A stretch of DNA of 64,000 bases from Yamagishiella unicocca (lineage: Eukaryota; Chlorophyta; Chlorophyceae; Chlamydomonadales; Volvocaceae). The stretch spans positions 3,060,001 to 3,124,000 of the forward strand of contig BDSL01000002.1 of the NCBI GenBank assembly GCA_003116995.1, read 5' to 3'. The translations under genes were made by a program, and so were the position numbers. Positions 59,701 through 64,000 of this stretch are shown here, piece by piece. The notes beneath the pieces are model-generated. The model had not been told where the DNA came from and ran no database searches. It saw only the letters and a program-made list of their open reading frames with translations. The stretch's first letter is position 1. Each line of letters starts with the position of its first letter.

Positions 59701-62033
59701 AGCAGGGACGTCAACCGGCGGGGGAGCATGTGCTACGACGGGTGCTGTCTCGGCAGCACAGCCGGAGGGAGGCGGTGGTGGCGGGCAACAACAGCCAGCA
59801 GCGGCAGCAGCGGTTGCAGGAAGGTGTGTGGGGCGCCAAGCACCGGGCTTGGGCCGCCGGCGGGGGTCTGGGGGAAGGCGACGACCCGCGGGACACCTGT
59901 GGGTCGGACAGCAGCAGCGGGAACGGCGGCGGTGGAGGGAGCGGGAGGTGGAAGGCGGCCGCGGCTGGGACAGCGCACGCACGGGCGTCGTCATGGGACG
60001 GCACTCGCGGCGGCGGCGGCGGCGCCGCTGCTGCTGCTGCGGCTGCTGCTAGCGCTGGTGCCGCCTCCAGCGGGTTGCCTTACTGTCACGATCCAACCCA
60101 CATACCCGACCAGCGGCTTCCTTCGTCGGCAGGGCACTCCACTGGCAGTGGCGGCGCGAAGCGCGCCGCATGGGGGTTGCACCTGCTGCCGGGATTAGAC
60201 TTGGGGCCGCTGGCATCCCTCGGTGAGCAGTGTGGAGGCGCCGTACAAGGAGGGTTGTGGCCACCGCCCGTCTCGCCCGCAGAGCCCACGTCGCCGGTTA
60301 CGGATACCGCCGAGGTCTCGGAGCCGTCGCTGCAGCGGCTCCAGACGCTGCCGCCGACACCAGGCCTCGAGGGCCTCTTTGTCTGCTGGCGCCAGGACAC
60401 CCAGACAGCGGCCGAGTCGGCGGCGCTGCTGCCGGCACGCGCCGCCGCGAGCGACGACCCGCGCCACTCACTGCCGGCGGTGACGGCGACGGTAACGCCG
60501 CCGCCGCCATTGGTCTCGGCAGGTCCGCCTCCGCCTCCGCCTCCGCCTCTACCACACGGCAAGACGATGGATACCTCCGCGGGTGGCTCGACATCGCCTC
60601 CTTCCTGCGGCGCAACAACAGCGGCCGCCAGCTTCCCCCCACGCAACACGAGTGCTGCGGCGTGCCGCGCCAGCCCGTTTGCGGCGGCGATGTTGCTGGA
60701 CGGCGCAGATGGCGGCGGCGGCGGCCTCGCTCGCTGCGACAGCTTGGACGCCAGCAGCAGCGCCACCAGCTGCGGCCATCAGGCGAGGCTGCGGCATCCC
60801 TCCCTGGCGCCGCTGCTGTTCGGTCAAAGCGAGGTGAGGGAGGAGGTTGCAAGGAAAGCCGTGTACGGGGCGGGTGGGCGCAGCCCGCTGCACCTGCGGG
60901 TTAGGGCGGGCCATGCATGCCCTGCACTGAGGACCGTGGTGCGAGCCGTGCATGGCAGCCTAGCGCTTCACGTACGCCCAACCGTCTTGGACGTCCCTCC
61001 ATCACGTCGCCGCCTCCCTCCCCTCCTCCCCCCCCTGCTCTTTCCCCTCCTCCCGCCCCTGCTCCCTCCCCTCCTCCCGCCCCTGCTCCCTCCCCTCCTC
61101 CCGCCCCTGCTCCCTCCCCTCCTCCCGCCCCTGCTCCCTCCCCTCCTCCCGCCCTGGCTCCTTCACACACTCCCCGCGGTCCCCCGTGCCAGGTGACCTT
61201 TCTCGGCACCTTCCTGGCGCTGCCCTGGGCCAATGCGGTGCTGCTGCTGGGCATGTTCGTCATGGTGGAGGTGCTGCAGGTGAAGGGGTGAGGGAAGGGT
61301 GGAAAGAAGAGGGTGTGACAAGGGAGTGGCACAACAAGTGAGGGGCAAGGGAGGGGCACAGACCCTGAGGGGCCTAGGGTGAGCGGCATGTGAGCACGTG
61401 GTGTGGCTTCTGACCTTGCCGGCAACCATGGACTGACTGCCAGGAGGGGAGGGAGGGAGGGAGGCACAACACCCCCTCGCATCATCTGCCGTCGCCGCCT
61501 GAATCGCCGACCCACCTCCCACCTTCATTCCCTCGGCATTCTTGCCATGTCAGGTCCATGGCTGGATCGACTCGTTGGCGTCCTTCTTGAACTCGATAGC
61601 GGACGCCGTAGAGGCCACCGAGCCCGGCCCCTTCTCGGACGGTACCGGGGTGGGTGCCGGCAGCGCCGCTGCCGGCGCCGCCTCCGCCGTCTTCGCTATC
61701 GGTTGGTTGTCTGCCGGCCTGGCTGTGGGCATGACGGGCCAGTCCGCTGGGCTGCTCCTGGCGCGTGCGATACTCCGACCGGGGTTCATGGATGGTTCCG
61801 GAGCAGCGGCACGGCGCGGCGTCCATCTGGCGCTGGTGGTTGCGACCAACATGGCCCCCGCGCTGTCCTTGAGCGGCTCTCTGACGGCGATGCGATGGGG
61901 CCTGGGTCTGGGAGAGCTGGGGGTGCGGATGCGGTGCTGCCGGCACATGGTGTCGGGGCTGGTGCCTGCGGCGGTGGCGGGCACGGCGGCGGCGCTGGTG
62001 GTGCTGTGGGGCCAGTGCGTCGCCTGGCTGTAG
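56739..62033 (+). CDS. ArsB/NhaD/Lsi2-superfamily permease with very long internal loop
   Basis: Membrane permease of the ion-transporter superfamily (arsenite, silicon, Na+/H+ or anion carriers). Six exons: 56739-57357, 57621-57748, 58013-58231, 58500-60833, 61193-61279 and 61554-62033 (TAG); 1288 residues, against about 430-600 usual. Residues 1-322 hold the first half: several membrane helices, the hairpin GLSGALTAATCADVSLIALT, then THMGAASVWGMLVPVAGPIN, matching the ArsB 'TNDxxxLxLTP ... NPxNIII' pattern. Exons 5-6 (residues ~1101-1288) hold the second half: FLGTFLALPWANAVLLLG, AIGWLSAGLAVGMTGQSAGL, ALVVATNMAPALSLSGSLTA, equivalent to the second 'NLGPxxTPxGSLA' hairpin. Exon 4 encodes 778 low-complexity residues (Ala/Gly/Ser/His/Arg) with a recognisable start (RRVVSDEDLADLLLSAAQDR). 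Its end at GGTCAAAGCGAG|GTGAGG is in phase, but other frames are also open there, so hidden introns are possible. The transported ion is not evident. Confidence 0.78.
61030..61175 (+). repeat. 24-bp polypyrimidine tandem repeat before exon 5 of the permease
   Basis: About five copies of CCCCTGCTCCCTCCCCTCCT plus CCCG end shortly before the acceptor at 61192. On the coding strand this is an almost pure pyrimidine tract of about 140 bases inside the intron. Confidence 0.9.
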
Positions 62034-64000
62034 CGCGTGGAGCTGAGTCGCGTCGTTGCAGTAGCCAGCTTGTTATTGCAGGAGCCAGCTTGTTATTGCA
62101 GTAGCCAGCTTGTTGTCACCCAGTTGATGACTAGCACGCTTGCGAGGGAAGGGTTGCGAGGGAAGGGTTGCGAGGGGAGGGGGGTTATCGGTGAGGAGTG
62201 CGAGCGGGGTTCTAAATTGGGAGATCTCGTGAGAAGCATGTCGGCTATCGAGCCGCGGGAGGGCGTATGACGCGGGAAGACACGGAAGGTTTTACGCCCG
62301 GAGTGGATGTGTGCGGACTTGACGTGTGACTTCCTATCTAGTTGGGTACTGCGCTCCAGGGAGGCGAAGCGTGCACGTGGGCGGGTCCCACGGGCGCAGC
62401 GTGGGACGGGAGTCGTGACCTGAGATGTACGAGAATACACTACCGTAGCGCGGGAATGGAGCGAGTGAATGCGGAAACGGGCAACCAAAAAACGTGCTAT
62501 GTATTGTCCTACACATAGGGCCGCAAAACCTCCCAGGCCCGGTGGCAGCTAAGGCGGACCCATGGGCCCCGGTGTCAACCTCGTACTTCGGTAGTGTACG
62601 GAAGCGCCGGAAGAGGGTTGTGTGGGAAACCCGTGTACGCGTAAAAAAAGCCGTTTGGGACGCCAGGGAGGGGAGTGCATGCGGCGCAGCCGCCGCAGCG
62701 CTTGCAGGCCTTCACGGTCACTTCCTGTGTGTGTCCTGGTTTAGGTGTACGACGGCCGTACGGTCGTGAGTGTCACCTGGGTGTTGCCCGAACGAGTGTT
62801 GGACGAGCGAGCGAGCGGAATGGGTCGATACACTGACGCGTCGGCACCTTTGGCATCTGTGAGCGCAATGCATTGATGACGTCCTTGACTTCTGTGACTT
62901 CAAGCTGGGCGTTACCTCAGGCGACGCAATGGACGATCTGGAGCTTCGTTTGAGGGAGCAGTGGCGGACGCGGAAAAACACCCAGATACCCTGTGCGGCA
63001 CTTCTGTTTCGTATTGCGGGACTTCGTTACACTCTTGAACTCTTCATTTCTAGCCTGCATGGTGGTTTTCGGAGCAGTGTGAGTGGCGGCAGTCCTGGGG
63101 ATGGTCCGTGCTCCCCGGGACGCACCTGTCAAGCGGGGGTGTGTGTGCATCCGGCGGTGTTGTACTGTTTTTGCAATGTCGTGCATGGTAGGTCGAGAGC
63201 CCGTATGTGAGGGCCCGTGCTCGAAGGGACCTTGTCAGGCCGGGAGCGGATTGAAAGAATTTGGATTCGCGACAGCCCGGGTGGACTCGGCGTGCATGGA
63301 CTTGACGATGGAGCATGGGCTCGTGCAGCCGCGTGTGTGCTGGGGGGTCTCATGCAGACGAGTGCGCATCGATCATGGTGTTCCCTTCGTGATGGGTCCC
63401 AGGCTGACGGGGCTTTGTTCTGGAATTTTTTGTCACTTGAAATTGCTGTCCAGCCTGTACTTGTGTACTGGCGCACCAAACTTCTGTCAGTCATGGCTTC
63501 GTGGAAGACACGTTCCAAAGCCTACACCGATAGTACGGTACCTAAACCTGCTGGTGGCCGGCCTGGGTGGCGATAAACGGCTTCGAGCTGCGTCGGTATT
63601 ATGTCCGCCGCAGCGCCACCATCCAGACGTCTATCTATTGCCTTTGCAAATAACTGCAAACACATTTTACGACACAGAAGGTCAGAGCGTCCGTTCAGCA
63701 GTTGACAGCAGGGCCAGGGAAGGCACTATCTAAAAACCTGAACCACGCGGAATTCTCTCGCTTACAAGCCGCGACGTTGCAGCCAAGGCCTTGCCGTGCT
63801 AGTATCCCTCTTGCATAGCAGGGATCAGCGACCCTGCCTCGACCTACAACACAACACAGCTGCCGAGGGACACCTCCAAGCACCCCTGGGAACAGCCACA
63901 GTGGCCGCCTGAGGCAACGCAATTAGGGAGCACCGATGGGGGCAACCGTCAACGAACTGCCGTAGACGCCAGCACTCGCGCCGCGCAGCCCCCTCGCACC
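62034..64000. other. Right-hand spacer, no gene recognised
   Basis: Immediately after the permease stop lie three ~21-bp copies of GTAGCCAGCTTGTTATTGCA or near variants (62061-62117) and three GCGAGGGAAGGGTT-type units (62142-62180). The rest, to the window end, has only short ORFs with no motif on either strand. Confidence 0.45.

Noticed and set aside
59506..60198. Alternative frames over the permease loop (also 58241-59113 and 60230-60904)
   Set aside because: GC-rich low-complexity DNA leaves several frames open. The chosen frame is the one that joins the upstream and downstream membrane exons in phase.

Overview
The window looks like nuclear DNA of a volvocine (chlamydomonadalean) green alga. 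Genes are split by many short GT-AG introns, with several GC-AG introns. Coding DNA is GC-rich, and several genes encode secreted proteins with long Pro/Ser/Lys hydroxyproline-type stretches. The candidate poly(A) signal is TGTAA. The conserved genes (NSF, CFIm25, Elongator subunit 2, an expansin-like protein, an ArsB-type permease) read like green-lineage orthologues. No rRNA, tRNA or CRISPR array was found.

Layout. 1-6066: a mobile element with 823-bp, almost identical terminal inverted repeats around a 621-residue ORF that has 72-residue internal repeats and a C-terminal Cys/His cluster. 6.2-10.1 kb: debris, namely a terminal exon of a volvocine repeat family with alternating 14- and 11-residue coiled-coil units, a frameshifted LINE-type reverse-transcriptase tail, a 40-residue relic of a giant-virus D6/D11-type helicase next to a 78-bp palindrome, and a decayed SRCR-like gene. 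11.4-31.6 kb: a gene-poor region holding three intact-looking secreted Pro-rich/SRCR-like genes (two on +, one on -), a further decayed copy, and an intronless leucine-rich ORF.

33.9-62.0 kb: a denser block of six genes, all on the + strand. They are NSF/SEC18 (lacking the first half of its N domain), a coiled-coil protein, CFIm25 (NUDT21-type polyadenylation factor), ELP2, an expansin-like secreted protein, and an ArsB/NhaD/Lsi2-superfamily permease with a very long low-complexity loop. These do unrelated cell work (membrane fusion, mRNA 3'-end formation, tRNA modification, wall loosening, ion transport); nothing suggests an operon-like unit.

The most interesting system is the SRCR-like family. 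Three genes share one exon plan with fixed intron phases (signal exon ending in phase 1, symmetric 1-1 Pro-rich exons, then a divergent SRCR-like module in four exons with phases 1-0, 0-1, 1-0 and 0-stop). One gene has a canonical SRCR block inserted as a 1-1 cassette. Two pseudogene copies flank the cluster, so duplication, inversion, exon shuffling and decay are all visible in about 22 kb. Exon coordinates were worked out by hand from splice signals, frame and paralogue comparison; no transcript or database evidence was available.
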